Shown one piece after another: positions 54,198-63,486 of a stretch of 64,000 nt of DNA; the stretch's first letter is position 1; each line of letters begins with the position of its first letter. The notes below the pieces were generated by a model. That model was not told the DNA's origin. It saw nothing but the letters and a program-made list of their open reading frames with translations, and did no database searches. The stretch is from Wenjunlia tyrosinilytica (GTDB lineage Bacteria > Actinomycetota > Actinomycetes > Streptomycetales > Streptomycetaceae). A program made the position numbers and the translations under genes. Location: the NCBI RefSeq assembly GCF_014646055.1, contig NZ_BMMS01000034.1, forward strand, positions 22,109-86,108, given 5' to 3'.

Positions 54198-54486
54198 GGA
54201 GTGTCCTCACCTCCGCTGAGTGGCGGTGTGGCGTACATCACAGTCAAGGTTAGCGGTGTGGCCTGCGGCACGCGCAAGCGAGTCTCGCGCGGCGGGGTCC
54301 GCTTGTGAAGAGATCGGTCGGAACGAATCATGATTGGCCGAACCCCGCAGTGCTCCGGGCGGGTGGCCTTCGCCGGTCCGATGATGTGCCGGCTTCCTCG
54401 GCGGGCAGGCATCGGGTCCAACAGGTGCGATAAGTAGCAAATCACCCTGTATGGCCAACGCTGTCCGGATGGCACAAGGAGCGCCC

Positions 54487-56583
54487 ATGCCCACTGGCGG
54501 ACGACACACCGTGATCCGTGGCGGCACGGCCGCTCTCGCCGGTCTGCTGGTCCTCCCGGGGCTGGCCTCCTGCACGGCGCAGCCGCACAGGGCGACCCCT
54601 CTGATGCCCACCTCCGACATCGCGGCGGCGCCTCGGGCGCAGGTCAAGGACGGCGGGCAGCTGCGCTGGGCGATCGACGCGGTCCCCACCACGTTCAATG
54701 TCTTCCAGGCCGACGCCACCGCCGACAGCTCCCGGGTGACCGGCGCGGTCCTGCCGTCGCTGTTCGTCCTGGACGAACGCGGCCACCCCCGGCGCAACGG
54801 TGACTACCTGACCTCCGCCGAGGTCACCGCCAAGCGCCCCAAGCAGACCGTGGTCTACAAGATCAACCCCAAGGCCGTGTGGACCTCCGGCAAACCGATC
54901 ACCGCCGCCGACTTCGAGGCGCAGTGGAAGGCGCTGGGCGGCTCCGACGCCTCGTTCTGGCCCGCGAGGAACGACGGCTACCGGCAGATCGAGAAGGTCG
55001 GCAAGGGCGGCTCCGACCGCGAGGTCGAGGTCACCTTCTCCCAGCCCTACGCGGACTGGCAGTCGCTGTTCACCCCGCTCTACCCGAAGTCCGTCACGGG
55101 CAAGCCGAGCTCCTTCAACGACGGCTCGCGCAAGAAGCTCAAGGAGACCGCGGGCCCGTTCACCCTGGGGAAGGTCGTCCGCAAGGGCTCCGGCGCCTCG
55201 GTGACGCTGACCCGCAACGGCAAGTGGTGGGGCGACCGCGCCAAGCTCGACAAGGTGGTCCTCGTCCCCGTCCCCCAGGACAAGCGCGTCGACGCGCTCG
55301 CCAAGGGCACCCTCGACCTCGCCGACCTGGACCCGGACCCGACCGCCGCCAAGAAGGGCAAGGACGGACCGCTCGCCCGGCTCTCCTCGGCCCCCGGGCT
55401 CACCGTGCGCAAGGCCGCCGAGGCCGCGTTCACCCAGCTCACCCTCAACGGCAGCACCGGCCCGCTCGCCGACGAGCAGGTCCGCCGGGCCGTGGCCCGC
55501 GCCATCGACCGGAAGGCACTGGCCAAGACGGTGCTGAGCCCACTCGGCCTGCCCGTGGGCACCCTCGGCAGCCACCTCTACATGGGCGCTCAGGACGGCT
55601 ACAAGGACGGCAGCTCCGCGCTCGGCGGCCCCGACCGCAAGTCCGCCGAGGCACTGCTGAGCAAGTCGGGCTGGAAGCCGGGCCCCGCGGGCCGCGGCCC
55701 GTCGCCGTCGGGCGCCGCCGCCCCGGCCGAGTCCGCGAGCGCCCACCCGGAGCGGCCGAAGAAGCACGACGGCAAGAAGGACGAGCACAAGAAGGAGGAG
55801 GAGAAGGCAAAGAAGGCGGACGGCGAGGAGAACGCGGAGGGCGAGGAGAACGCGGGCGGCGAGGAGAAGGCGGGCCGCGAGGACAACACCGAGAAGGGCG
55901 AGAAGTCCGCCAAGAAGAAGGAGAAGAAGTCGAAGAGCGACCCGAACGCCAAGGTCGTCCACCTCGCCGAAGCCGGCTCGGGCTCGGGCTCCGGCTCCGG
56001 CTCGAACTCCAACTCCAACTCCCAGCGCACCGTGAGCGTCGTCGAACCCGGCTCGGTCCGCGTCAAGGAGGGCAAGTCCCTCTCCCTGCGCCTGCTCGTA
56101 CCGCAGAGAGCCGCCGCCCTGAGCGCCGTCGGCGACCAGGTGGCCGCGATGCTCTCCAAGATCGGCGTGCGCACCGAGGTCACCCGCGTCGGGGACGACA
56201 GCTTCTTCCGGGACCACGTGGCCTCCGGTGACTTCGACCTGGCCCTGTTCTCCTGGCCCGCCACCGCCTTCCCGGCGACCGATGCCCGCTCGATCTACGC
56301 CAAGCCGCTGCCCGCGCCCGACGGCTCGCTGATCGTCGAGCAGAACTTCGCCCGCGTGGGCACCGACGAGATCGACCAGCTCTTCCACCAGGCCTCCCGG
56401 GAGCTGGACCCCAAGGAGTCGCGCAAGCTCGCCTCCCGCGCCGACGCCCGGATCTGGGCCGCCGCGGGCTCGCTGCCCCTCTACCAGCGCCCCGAGGTCG
56501 TCGCCGTGAAGCGGTCCGTGGCCAACGCCGGGGCGTTCGGATTCCTCACCCCCCGCTACCAGGACATCGGCTACACCCGATAG
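54487..56583 (+). CDS. family 5 solute-binding lipoprotein with charged insertion
   Basis: 698 residues from ATG 54487, with AAGGAG 5 nt upstream. Lipoprotein signal ending LPGLASC (Cys29). N- and C-terminal lobes match SBP_bac_5 oligopeptide-binding proteins (GGQLRWAIDAVPTTFN, VWTSGKPITAADFEAQWKAL, RRAVARAIDRKAL, and a C-terminal LPLYQRPEVVAVK). Between about residues 404 and 518 an unusual Lys/Glu-rich stretch (KKHDGKKDEHKKEEE, GEENAEGEENAGG) and a GSGSGS/NSNSNS run are inserted. No permease or ATPase genes adjoin it, so it is an orphan binding protein, in line with the group sometimes called ABC transporter family SBP. Confidence 0.9.
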   Translation: MPTGGRHTVIRGGTAALAGLLVLPGLASCTAQPHRATPLMPTSDIAAAPRAQVKDGGQLRWAIDAVPTTFNVFQADATADSSRVTGAVLPSLFVLDERGHPRRNGDYLTSAEVTAKRPKQTVVYKINPKAVWTSGKPITAADFEAQWKALGGSDASFWPARNDGYRQIEKVGKGGSDREVEVTFSQPYADWQSLFTPLYPKSVTGKPSSFNDGSRKKLKETAGPFTLGKVVRKGSGASVTLTRNGKWWGDRAKLDKVVLVPVPQDKRVDALAKGTLDLADLDPDPTAAKKGKDGPLARLSSAPGLTVRKAAEAAFTQLTLNGSTGPLADEQVRRAVARAIDRKALAKTVLSPLGLPVGTLGSHLYMGAQDGYKDGSSALGGPDRKSAEALLSKSGWKPGPAGRGPSPSGAAAPAESASAHPERPKKHDGKKDEHKKEEEKAKKADGEENAEGEENAGGEEKAGREDNTEKGEKSAKKKEKKSKSDPNAKVVHLAEAGSGSGSGSGSNSNSNSQRTVSVVEPGSVRVKEGKSLSLRLLVPQRAAALSAVGDQVAAMLSKIGVRTEVTRVGDDSFFRDHVASGDFDLALFSWPATAFPATDARSIYAKPLPAPDGSLIVEQNFARVGTDEIDQLFHQASRELDPKESRKLASRADARIWAAAGSLPLYQRPEVVAVKRSVANAGAFGFLTPRYQDIGYTR
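55819..55872. repeat. 18-bp in-frame repeats in the charged insertion
   Basis: Three 18-bp units encoding GEENAE/GEENAG/GEEKAG-type hexapeptides inside the solute-binding protein insertion. Confidence 0.85.
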
Positions 56584-56760
56584 CACGCTCGCGGGCCGGG
56601 CGGCCGGGCCCGTCGGCCGAGGAGGATCAGCTAAGCGGGGTAGTAGCTCGCGGAGGGGCCGGAGCACGGGCACGTACCATGGGTGCTGAGCCGCGGCGCG
56701 CCCGCCCGGCGGGCGGATAGCCGCCGCGACCCACGACTCCCGAGAGAAGCGCTCACAGCC

Positions 56761-58626
56761 ATGCCCACGCGTCACGACATCCGCAACGTCGCCATCGTCG
56801 CCCACGTCGACCACGGGAAGACCACTCTCGTCGACGCCATGCTCAAGCAGGCCGGCGCCTTCGCCGCCCACCAGCATCTGGACGACCGGATGATGGACTC
56901 CAACGACCTGGAGCGCGAAAAGGGCATCACCATCCTCGCCAAGAACACGGCGGTGAAGTACCACCCCAAGGGCGGCGGCGACCCGGTCACGATCAACATC
57001 ATCGACACCCCGGGCCACGCCGACTTCGGCGGGGAGGTCGAGCGCGGGCTGTCCATGGTCGACGCGGTCGTCCTGCTCGTGGACGCCTCCGAGGGCCCGC
57101 TGCCGCAGACCCGCTTCGTGCTGCGCAAGGCGCTGACCGCGAAGCTCCCGGTGATCCTGTGCATCAACAAGACGGACCGCCCGGACTCCCGGATCGACGA
57201 CGTGGTCAACGAGACCTACGACCTCTTCCTGGACCTGGACGCCACCGAGGACCAGATCGAGTTCCCGATCGTCTACGCGTGCGCCCGTGACGGCGTCGCC
57301 TCGCTGACCAAGCCGGAGGACGGCACCGTCCCGGCCGACAGCGACTCCCTGGAGCCGTTCTTCTCCACGCTGCTCGAGCACGTCCCCGCGCCGACGTACG
57401 ACGACAGCGCCCCTCTCCAGGCCCACATCACCAACCTGGACGCCGACAACTTCCTCGGCCGTATCGCGCTGTGCCGCGTCGAGCAGGGCACTTTGAAGAA
57501 GGGCCAGACCGTCGCCTGGATCAAGCGCGACGGCAGCGTCTCGAGCGTGCGCATCACCGAGCTCCTGATGACCGAGGCGCTCACCCGCAAGCCCGCCGAG
57601 CAGGCCGGCCCCGGTGACATCTGCGCCGTCGCGGGCATCCCGGACATCATGATCGGCGAGACCCTGGCCGACCCGGAGAACCCGGTGGCGCTGCCGCTGA
57701 TCACCGTGGACGAGCCCGCGATCTCCATGACCATCGGCACCAACACCTCGCCGCTGGTCGGCAAGGGCGGCAAGGGCCACAAGGTCACCGCCCGCATGGT
57801 CAAGGACCGCCTCGACAAGGAGCTCATCGGCAATGTGTCGCTGCGCGTCCTGCCGACCGAGCGCCCCGACGCCTGGGAGGTCCAGGGCCGCGGTGAACTG
57901 GCGCTGGCCATCCTCGTCGAGACCATGCGCCGGGAGGGCTTCGAGCTCACCGTCGGCAAGCCGCAGGTGGTCACCAAGACCATCGACGGCAAGGTCCACG
58001 AGCCGACCGAGCGCCTGACGATCGACTGCCCCGAGGAGTACCTCGGCGCGATCACCCAGCTCATGGCGACCCGCAAGGGCCGGATGGAGACCATGACCAA
58101 CCATGGCTCCGGCTGGGTGCGCATGGAGTTCATCGTCCCCTCCCGCGGCCTGATCGGCTTCCGCACGGAGTTCCTGACGGACACTCGCGGCACCGGTATC
58201 GCCCACAGCATCCACGAGGGCCACGAGCCGTGGTTCGGCGAGCTGCGCACCCGCAACAACGGCTCCCTGGTGGCCGACCGCGCAGGTGTCGCGACCCCGT
58301 TCGCGATGATCAACCTCCAGGAGCGCGGCGTCATCTTCGTCGAGCCGGGCACCGAGGTGTACGAGGGCATGATCATCGGGGAGAACTCCCGCTCCGACGA
58401 CATGGACGTGAACATCACCAAGGAGAAGAAGCTCACCAACATGCGCGCCGCGTCCGCGGACACCACCGAGAACCTGGTGCCGCCGCGCAAGCTGTCCCTG
58501 GAGCAGTCCCTGGAGTTCTGCCGTGAGGACGAGTGCATCGAGGTGACCCCCGAGACCGTGCGCATCCGCAAGGTCGTCCTGGACCAGAAGGAGCGCGGCC
58601 GCGCCCTCGCCCGCTCCAAGCGCTGA
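56761..58626 (+). CDS. typA: translational GTPase TypA/BipA
   Basis: 621 residues. G1 VAHVDHGKTTL (13-23), switch I EREKGITILAKN, G3 DTPGHADFGGEVER, G4 NKTDRPD, then EF-G-like domains and a unique C-terminal domain with RSDDMDVNITKEKKLTNMRA. Ribosome-binding GTPase involved in large-subunit assembly and stress adaptation. ATG 56761 chosen because the G domain opens at once (MPTRHDIRNVAIV); the frame is open to 56683. Only a weak GAGAG ribosome-binding site. Ends at a strong hairpin. Confidence 0.96.
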   Translation: MPTRHDIRNVAIVAHVDHGKTTLVDAMLKQAGAFAAHQHLDDRMMDSNDLEREKGITILAKNTAVKYHPKGGGDPVTINIIDTPGHADFGGEVERGLSMVDAVVLLVDASEGPLPQTRFVLRKALTAKLPVILCINKTDRPDSRIDDVVNETYDLFLDLDATEDQIEFPIVYACARDGVASLTKPEDGTVPADSDSLEPFFSTLLEHVPAPTYDDSAPLQAHITNLDADNFLGRIALCRVEQGTLKKGQTVAWIKRDGSVSSVRITELLMTEALTRKPAEQAGPGDICAVAGIPDIMIGETLADPENPVALPLITVDEPAISMTIGTNTSPLVGKGGKGHKVTARMVKDRLDKELIGNVSLRVLPTERPDAWEVQGRGELALAILVETMRREGFELTVGKPQVVTKTIDGKVHEPTERLTIDCPEEYLGAITQLMATRKGRMETMTNHGSGWVRMEFIVPSRGLIGFRTEFLTDTRGTGIAHSIHEGHEPWFGELRTRNNGSLVADRAGVATPFAMINLQERGVIFVEPGTEVYEGMIIGENSRSDDMDVNITKEKKLTNMRAASADTTENLVPPRKLSLEQSLEFCREDECIEVTPETVRIRKVVLDQKERGRALARSKR

Positions 58627-58645
58627 CCCAGTGTGAGCAAGCATC

Positions 58646-58683
58646 CGAGCACCCGCTTCCTATCGTGTGGAAGCGGGTGCTCG
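58646..58683 (+). terminator. terminator of typA
   Basis: Perfect 15-bp stem cgagcacccgcttcc with complement and an 8-nt loop, 20 bp after the typA stop. Confidence 0.85.
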
Positions 58684-58787
58684 CCTTCGCCGTGAGGGAT
58701 TATCACGCCTGTCCAGAAGCCCCAAGTTGGCTCAAATTTGCCTCAGATTCCCTTGCGTATGCGTGCGGCTTCGCTAAGTTGTTGCCT

Positions 58788-58803
58788 GATCGAAAATTCG
58801 ATC
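58788..58803. promoter_or_regulatory. inverted repeat before the secreted-protein gene
   Basis: GATCGAA-AA-TTCGATC, perfect 7-bp arms with 2-nt spacer, in an unusually AT-rich segment about 40-55 bp upstream of the likely start. Probably an operator at the promoter of the next gene. Confidence 0.5.
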
Positions 58804-58841
58804 GAAAGACTAGAGGTGCACATTTCTGTGTGGGGGGAACA

Positions 58842-59378
58842 TTGTTGGAAAAGGCCTGTTCTGTGATGCTCGTGGGCGCGACGGCTCTTACCGTGGCTCT
58901 CGCGAGTAGTCCTGCCTCCGCCGAGCCCATCCCCGGTTTCACCAACAAGGTCAAGGTGGGGGGCCCGAAGGAGGTCTACTCGGGTCAGGTGCAGTTCGAT
59001 CAGACGGACATGCGCGGCTGCAAGAAGAACGCGTGGCTGATCGGTCACGCGCACTGGTACCTCGGAAAGGTCTCGAAGAAGAAGATCGAGGTCAGGAAGA
59101 TAAAGCTTTCCTACCGTGCGGGTGTGGATTCCGAGCTGGCCGGTCAGTTCATGCAGCGGGGAAATGCGAACACCGTTTGGTCGACGCGGTGGGATGCTGG
59201 AATCATTAAGGGCGGGGGTCCTGAGAAGAGCAAGACCTTCAAGATCAACAAGACCGTCCCCCTGGACGGGCACGCCACCGTCCAGTTCAGCTCGAACTAC
59301 AGCGTTTCTCGCACCGGGGGGCCCGCGGATTGTGGTGGAGACGGCACATTCGTCTTCAAGCTGAAGCCGGTCAAGTAG
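58842..59378 (+). CDS. small secreted protein of unknown function
   Basis: About 178 residues. Start uncertain: TTG at 58842 or 58845 (GGGGGG a few bases upstream), GTG at 58830 or ATG at 58866. The N-terminus is a signal peptide (VMLVGATALTVALASS, cleavage after ASA). The mature part, about 145 residues, is predicted beta-rich, Lys-rich and has two cysteines (DMRGCKKN and PADCGGD) that could form one disulfide. No family recognised. Codon use and flanks are less GC-rich than neighbours, hinting at recent acquisition. Followed by a clear terminator. Confidence 0.75.
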   Translation: MLEKACSVMLVGATALTVALASSPASAEPIPGFTNKVKVGGPKEVYSGQVQFDQTDMRGCKKNAWLIGHAHWYLGKVSKKKIEVRKIKLSYRAGVDSELAGQFMQRGNANTVWSTRWDAGIIKGGGPEKSKTFKINKTVPLDGHATVQFSSNYSVSRTGGPADCGGDGTFVFKLKPVK

Positions 59379-59394
59379 CGGCGTAGTGTGTTGT

Positions 59395-59427
59395 CGACCG
59401 ACGGCCGGACGTCTCGGCCGTCGGTCG
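59395..59427 (+). terminator. terminator of the secreted-protein gene
   Basis: Perfect 13-bp stem cgaccgacggccg and complement around a 7-nt loop, 16 bp after the stop. Confidence 0.8.
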
Positions 59428-59833
59428 GCCCCTGTGCCAACATGGGCTTGTGTTCGTCTCTCCTGGGAGCCCGGCGACGCCAGTGAGGTCCTCGGCCTGC
59501 GGCGGCCCTGGTGCGGACCACCATCGACGTCCGTCTATCGGACCTAGCTGTCCGGCAAAGTAGGCCAACGGACCGATTCGTGCCTGTCTGTCTATGTTCT
59601 GTATGTCCGAATTTCGGGACGAATGCATGCGGCGTGTGATCAAAACGAGACCTTATGGAGATACACCAGCGGCCCAACGTGCCCGATAGTTGGAGCCGTT
59701 GAGCTCGGGTCAATGGGTCACGCGCGCAGGGGAGCGCCGACTCACGAGCGAGGGAGGCCATTTCGCTGTCAGGGGTGTCAGCGAAGCGGCTCATCTCTCA
59801 TGTTCCGTAACTGAACTCTTGAGGAGGCAACCC
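59428..59833. other. lower-GC intergenic region before the peptide transporter
   Basis: About 400 bp with no recognisable gene on either strand; visibly lower GC than the flanks around 59560-59680. Must hold the promoter of the transporter operon. Confidence 0.5.
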
Positions 59834-61486
59834 ATGCGCGGATCTACGCGTGCCAAGTGGGTCGTGAGTGCCGCTGTCATAGCCATGGCGGCCACCGCTT
59901 GTGGTGGCAGCAGCGACGATGACAAGGGCGACGAGGGCAAGGGCGGCGACTCCAAGGGCATCGTCCGCGCGTACTGGAGCGACCCGCAGAACCCGCTGGA
60001 GCCGTCCAACACCAACGAGGTGCAGGGCGGCAAGATTCTTGACATGATCTTCCGCGGTCTGAAGGAGTACGACCCGAAGACCGGCGCTGCCAAGGACGCG
60101 ATGGCCCAGTCCATCGACACCAAGGACCAGCAGAACTTCACCATCAAGATCAAGTCCGGCTGGAAGTTCAGCGACGGTACCCCGGTCACCGCCAAGTCGT
60201 TCGTGGACGCCTGGAACTACGGCGCCTACCTCGACAACAAGCAGCTGAACGCCTACTTCTTCTCCGACATCGACGGCTACGCCGATGTGCACCCGGACAA
60301 GGAGGGCGCCAAGCCGACGGCCAAGACCATGAAGGGTGTGAAGGTCGTCGACGACACGACCTTCACGGTCAAGCTGACGCAGAAGTTCTCCACCTGGCCG
60401 AGCCGCCTGGGCTACAAGGCCTACTCGCCGCTGCCGGAGGCGTTCTTCAAGGACCACGCCGCCTGGCTGAAGAAGCCGATCGGCAACGGCCCCTACAAGC
60501 TGGAGTCCTACGTCAAGGGCCAGGGCGCCAAGCTCCGCGTCAACGCGGGCTACTCGGGCACCGACAAGCCGAAGAACGGCGGCGTGGACCTCAAGGTCTA
60601 CACCGACGGCAACACCGCCTACAGCGACCTGCAGGCCGGCAACCTCGACCTTCTCGACGGTCTGCCCGCCGCCGCGCTGACGAACGTCAAGACGGACCTG
60701 AGCGGCCGCTACATCAACCAGCCGGCCGGCATCATCCAGACCATCTCGTTCCCGCTCTACAACAAGAAGTGGGGCACCGAGAAGGCCAAGAAGGTGCGCC
60801 AGGGCCTGTCCATGGCGATCGACCGCAAGTCGATCACCGAGAAGATCTTCCAGGGCTCCCGCACCCCGGCCAAGGACTTCACCTCTCCGGTGCTGGGCGC
60901 CCCGGGCGGCTACTCGGACGGCATCTGCGGTGAGCTGTGCGAGTTCAACCCGACCAAGGCCAAGCAGCTCATCCAAGAGGGCGGCGGCATCCCCGGCGGC
61001 AAGATGACCATCTCGGTCAACGGCGACACCGGTTCCCACAAGGACTGGGCCGACGCCGCGTGCAACAGCATCAACAAGGTGGTCGGCAACGACAAGGCCT
61101 GCACGACCAACCTGGTCGGCACCTTCGCGGACTTCCGCAACCAGATCACCAAGCACGAGATGACCGGTCCGTTCCGCGCCGGATGGCAGATGGACTACCC
61201 GCTCATCGACAACTTCCTGGGTCCGATCTACAAGACCGGCGCCTCCTCGAACGACTCGCTCTACAGCAGCAAGAAGTTCGACAAGCTGCTCAACCAGGCG
61301 AACGCCGAGGCCGACACCACCAAGGCCATCCAGCTGTACCAGGACGCCGAGAAGCTCCTCGTGCAGGACGTCCCCGCCATCCCGCTGTGGTACCAGAACG
61401 GTGACGCCGGCTACTCCGACAAGATCTCGAACGTGACGCTCAACGCCTTCTCCGTTCCGGTCTTCTCGGACATCACGGTCAAGTAG
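59834..61486 (+). CDS. peptide ABC transporter solute-binding lipoprotein
   Basis: 550 residues, ATG with GAGGAGG about 7 nt upstream. Lipoprotein signal ending MAATAC (Cys23), then SBP_bac_5 (DppA/OppA type) features: YWSDPQNPLEPSNTNE, SGWKFSDGTPVTAKSFVDAW, and the hinge region KKVRQGLSMAIDRKSITEKIF. Binds oligopeptides for import. First gene of an operon with two permeases and an ATPase. From recalled synteny this is close to the S. coelicolor bldK/SCO5117 region; whether it corresponds to BldK or its neighbour is not settled, so no symbol is given. Confidence 0.93.
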   Translation: MRGSTRAKWVVSAAVIAMAATACGGSSDDDKGDEGKGGDSKGIVRAYWSDPQNPLEPSNTNEVQGGKILDMIFRGLKEYDPKTGAAKDAMAQSIDTKDQQNFTIKIKSGWKFSDGTPVTAKSFVDAWNYGAYLDNKQLNAYFFSDIDGYADVHPDKEGAKPTAKTMKGVKVVDDTTFTVKLTQKFSTWPSRLGYKAYSPLPEAFFKDHAAWLKKPIGNGPYKLESYVKGQGAKLRVNAGYSGTDKPKNGGVDLKVYTDGNTAYSDLQAGNLDLLDGLPAAALTNVKTDLSGRYINQPAGIIQTISFPLYNKKWGTEKAKKVRQGLSMAIDRKSITEKIFQGSRTPAKDFTSPVLGAPGGYSDGICGELCEFNPTKAKQLIQEGGGIPGGKMTISVNGDTGSHKDWADAACNSINKVVGNDKACTTNLVGTFADFRNQITKHEMTGPFRAGWQMDYPLIDNFLGPIYKTGASSNDSLYSSKKFDKLLNQANAEADTTKAIQLYQDAEKLLVQDVPAIPLWYQNGDAGYSDKISNVTLNAFSVPVFSDITVK

Positions 61487-61501
61487 TCAGGCCGGTCGGA
61501 C

Positions 61502-61590
61502 CTCCCCCGGGGTCAATTCGACTCCGGGGGAGTACCGCCGACCGATCCGAAGCACAATTGGCAGCCGGAGGTCCACGAGACCCCGGCTGC
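61502..61590 (+). promoter_or_regulatory. two hairpins between binding-protein and permease genes
   Basis: Hairpin 1: ctcccccgg (61502-61510) with ccgggggag (61524-61532). Hairpin 2: gcagccgg (61561-61568) with ccggctgc (61583-61590). Such structures often lower transcription into the permease genes and stabilise the upstream message, giving excess binding protein. Confidence 0.55.
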
Positions 61591-61618
61591 CGTTGTGCCG
61601 GACCTCAAAGGAGTCACC

Positions 61619-62542
61619 ATGGGGCGCTACGTCATGCGACGACTGCTCCAGATGATCCCCGTCTTTCTGGGGACCACCTTTTTGATCTTTGTCATGGTCT
61701 ATGCGCTCGGCGACCCTGTTGCCGCGATGTTCGGTGACAGAGCTCCCGATCCATCGACCGCCGCCAAGATCCGGCATGACCTGAATCTCGACAGGCCCCT
61801 CCTTACCCAGTACGTGCTGTACATGGGGAAGATCGTCACAGGGGACTTCGGTGAGGCGTTCAACGGCCAGAAGGTCACGGAACTGATGGGTAGCGCCTTC
61901 CCTGTCACTTTCCGGCTCACCATCGTGGCGATCCTCATCGAGATCGTCGTAGGTATCAGTCTTGGCCTGATCAGCGGTCTACGCCGAGGCAAGATCGTCG
62001 ACAACGCGTCGCTGTTCTTCACCCTCGTCGTGATCTCTATTCCGACGTTCGTGTCGGGGTATCTGCTCCAGTACTTCCTGGGAGTCAAGTGGGGTGTAGT
62101 CGAACCCACTGTCTCCAGCGGAGCTCCGTTCGGTGAACTCATCGTTCCGGGGCTGGTTCTGGCGGGCGTCTCACTCGCCTACATCACTCGACTTACCCGG
62201 ACTTCCATCGCAGAGAACATGCGCGCCGACTACCTCCGCACTGCTGTTGCCAAGGGACTCCCACGCCGTCGGGTGGTCACGGTGCACCTGCTGCGCAATT
62301 CCCTGATCCCAGTAGTCACCTTCCTCGGTACCGACGTCGGCGGCCTGATGGCCGGTGCTCTCGTGACTGAGCGCATCTTCAACATCCAGGGCGTCGGGTA
62401 CCAGTTGTGGCAAGGGGTGCTGCGTCAGAATTCGCCGACGGTCGTGGGCTTCGTGACCATCCTCGTCATCGTCTTCCTGGTTGCCAACCTGCTCGTCGAC
62501 CTCCTCTATGCCGTGCTCGACCCGAGGATCCGCTATGCCTGA
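61619..62542 (+). CDS. peptide ABC transporter permease (OppB/DppB type)
   Basis: 307 residues with six membrane helices. N-terminal MGRYVMRRLLQMIPVFLG and the EAA-loop-like region YLRTAVAKGLPRRRVVTVHLLRNSLIPV are characteristic. ATG with AAAGGAG 7 nt upstream. Its codon use is less GC-biased at third positions than most genes here. The stop overlaps the start of the next permease gene by 8 bp. Confidence 0.95.
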   Translation: MGRYVMRRLLQMIPVFLGTTFLIFVMVYALGDPVAAMFGDRAPDPSTAAKIRHDLNLDRPLLTQYVLYMGKIVTGDFGEAFNGQKVTELMGSAFPVTFRLTIVAILIEIVVGISLGLISGLRRGKIVDNASLFFTLVVISIPTFVSGYLLQYFLGVKWGVVEPTVSSGAPFGELIVPGLVLAGVSLAYITRLTRTSIAENMRADYLRTAVAKGLPRRRVVTVHLLRNSLIPVVTFLGTDVGGLMAGALVTERIFNIQGVGYQLWQGVLRQNSPTVVGFVTILVIVFLVANLLVDLLYAVLDPRIRYA

Positions 62543-63473
62543 CCAGATAGAGAAGACCGACCCGGGCATCGTGGATGCCGGGACCGTCGTCGTGGATCCC
62601 GGCTTGACCCCCGAGCCCGAGCGGGAGAAGCCGCGCAGCCTGTGGGACGATGCCTGGCGCGATCTGCGGCGCAATCCCGTGTTCATCGTCTCCTCGTTGC
62701 TCATCCTGTTCCTGGTGATCCTCTCGCTGTGGCCTGGACTGTTCAGCTCGACCAGCCCGCTCTCTTGCGATCTCTCGAAGTCGCGCCAGACAAGTGAGTC
62801 GGGACACCCGTTCGGCTACGACCTGCAGGGCTGCGACGTGTACGCGCGCACCATCTACGGTGCCCGAGCCTCTGTGACCGTAGGTGTCTGTGCCACGGCG
62901 GGCGTTGCAATCCTCGGCAGCGTTCTGGGAGGGCTCGCAGGCTTCTACGGAGGCTGGTGGGACTCTGTGTTGTCGCGGATCACTGACATCTTCTTCGGTA
63001 TTCCGATCCTGCTCGGCGGCCTGGTCTTCCTCTCCGTCATGAAGGACCGCTCCATCTGGACCGTGGTCTCCTTCATGATCCTTCTGGGCTGGCCGCAGAT
63101 CGGCCGTATCGCACGAGGCGCCGTGATCACGGCGAAGCAACAGGATTATGTGCAGGCTGCCAAGGCGCTCGGCGCCAGCAGCGGTCGAATAATGATCCGA
63201 CACATCCTGCCGAACGCGGTCGCGCCGGTAATCGTCGTGGCCACGATCGCCCTGGGTACCTACATCTCGCTCGAGGCGACATTGTCCTACCTGGGTGTCG
63301 GTCTCAAGGCTCCGACCGTGTCGTGGGGCATCGACATCTCCTCGGCGGCCGTCCAGTACCGCAACGCTCCGCACATGCTGCTCTACCCCGCGGGCGCGCT
63401 GAGCATCACGATCCTGGCGTTCATCATGCTCGGCGACGCGGTCCGCGACGCCCTCGACCCCAAGCTGCGCTGA
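62535..63473 (+). CDS. peptide ABC transporter permease (OppC/DppC type)
   Basis: 312 residues. Cytoplasmic N-terminus, the OppC N-terminal helix WRDLRRNPVFIVSSLLILF, then five more helices and the EAA loop QDYVQAAKALGASSGRIMIRHILPN. An external loop has two cysteines (LSCDLSKS, LQGCDVYART). ATG overlaps the upstream gene by 8 bp. Pairs with the OppB-type subunit to form the channel. Confidence 0.95.
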   Translation: MPDQIEKTDPGIVDAGTVVVDPGLTPEPEREKPRSLWDDAWRDLRRNPVFIVSSLLILFLVILSLWPGLFSSTSPLSCDLSKSRQTSESGHPFGYDLQGCDVYARTIYGARASVTVGVCATAGVAILGSVLGGLAGFYGGWWDSVLSRITDIFFGIPILLGGLVFLSVMKDRSIWTVVSFMILLGWPQIGRIARGAVITAKQQDYVQAAKALGASSGRIMIRHILPNAVAPVIVVATIALGTYISLEATLSYLGVGLKAPTVSWGIDISSAAVQYRNAPHMLLYPAGALSITILAFIMLGDAVRDALDPKLR

Positions 63474-63486
63474 GAGGAGCGTCACC

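Noticed and set aside
54442..58644. A 1400-codon minus-strand open frame antisense to the binding protein and typA
   Set aside because: It is the mirror frame of high-GC coding DNA; its composition (Gly/Leu/Val/His-rich, no domain) and complete overlap with typA show it is not a gene.
59297..59794. Minus-strand frame in the lower-GC gap
   Set aside because: No ribosome-binding site or family features, and it crosses the secreted-protein terminator.
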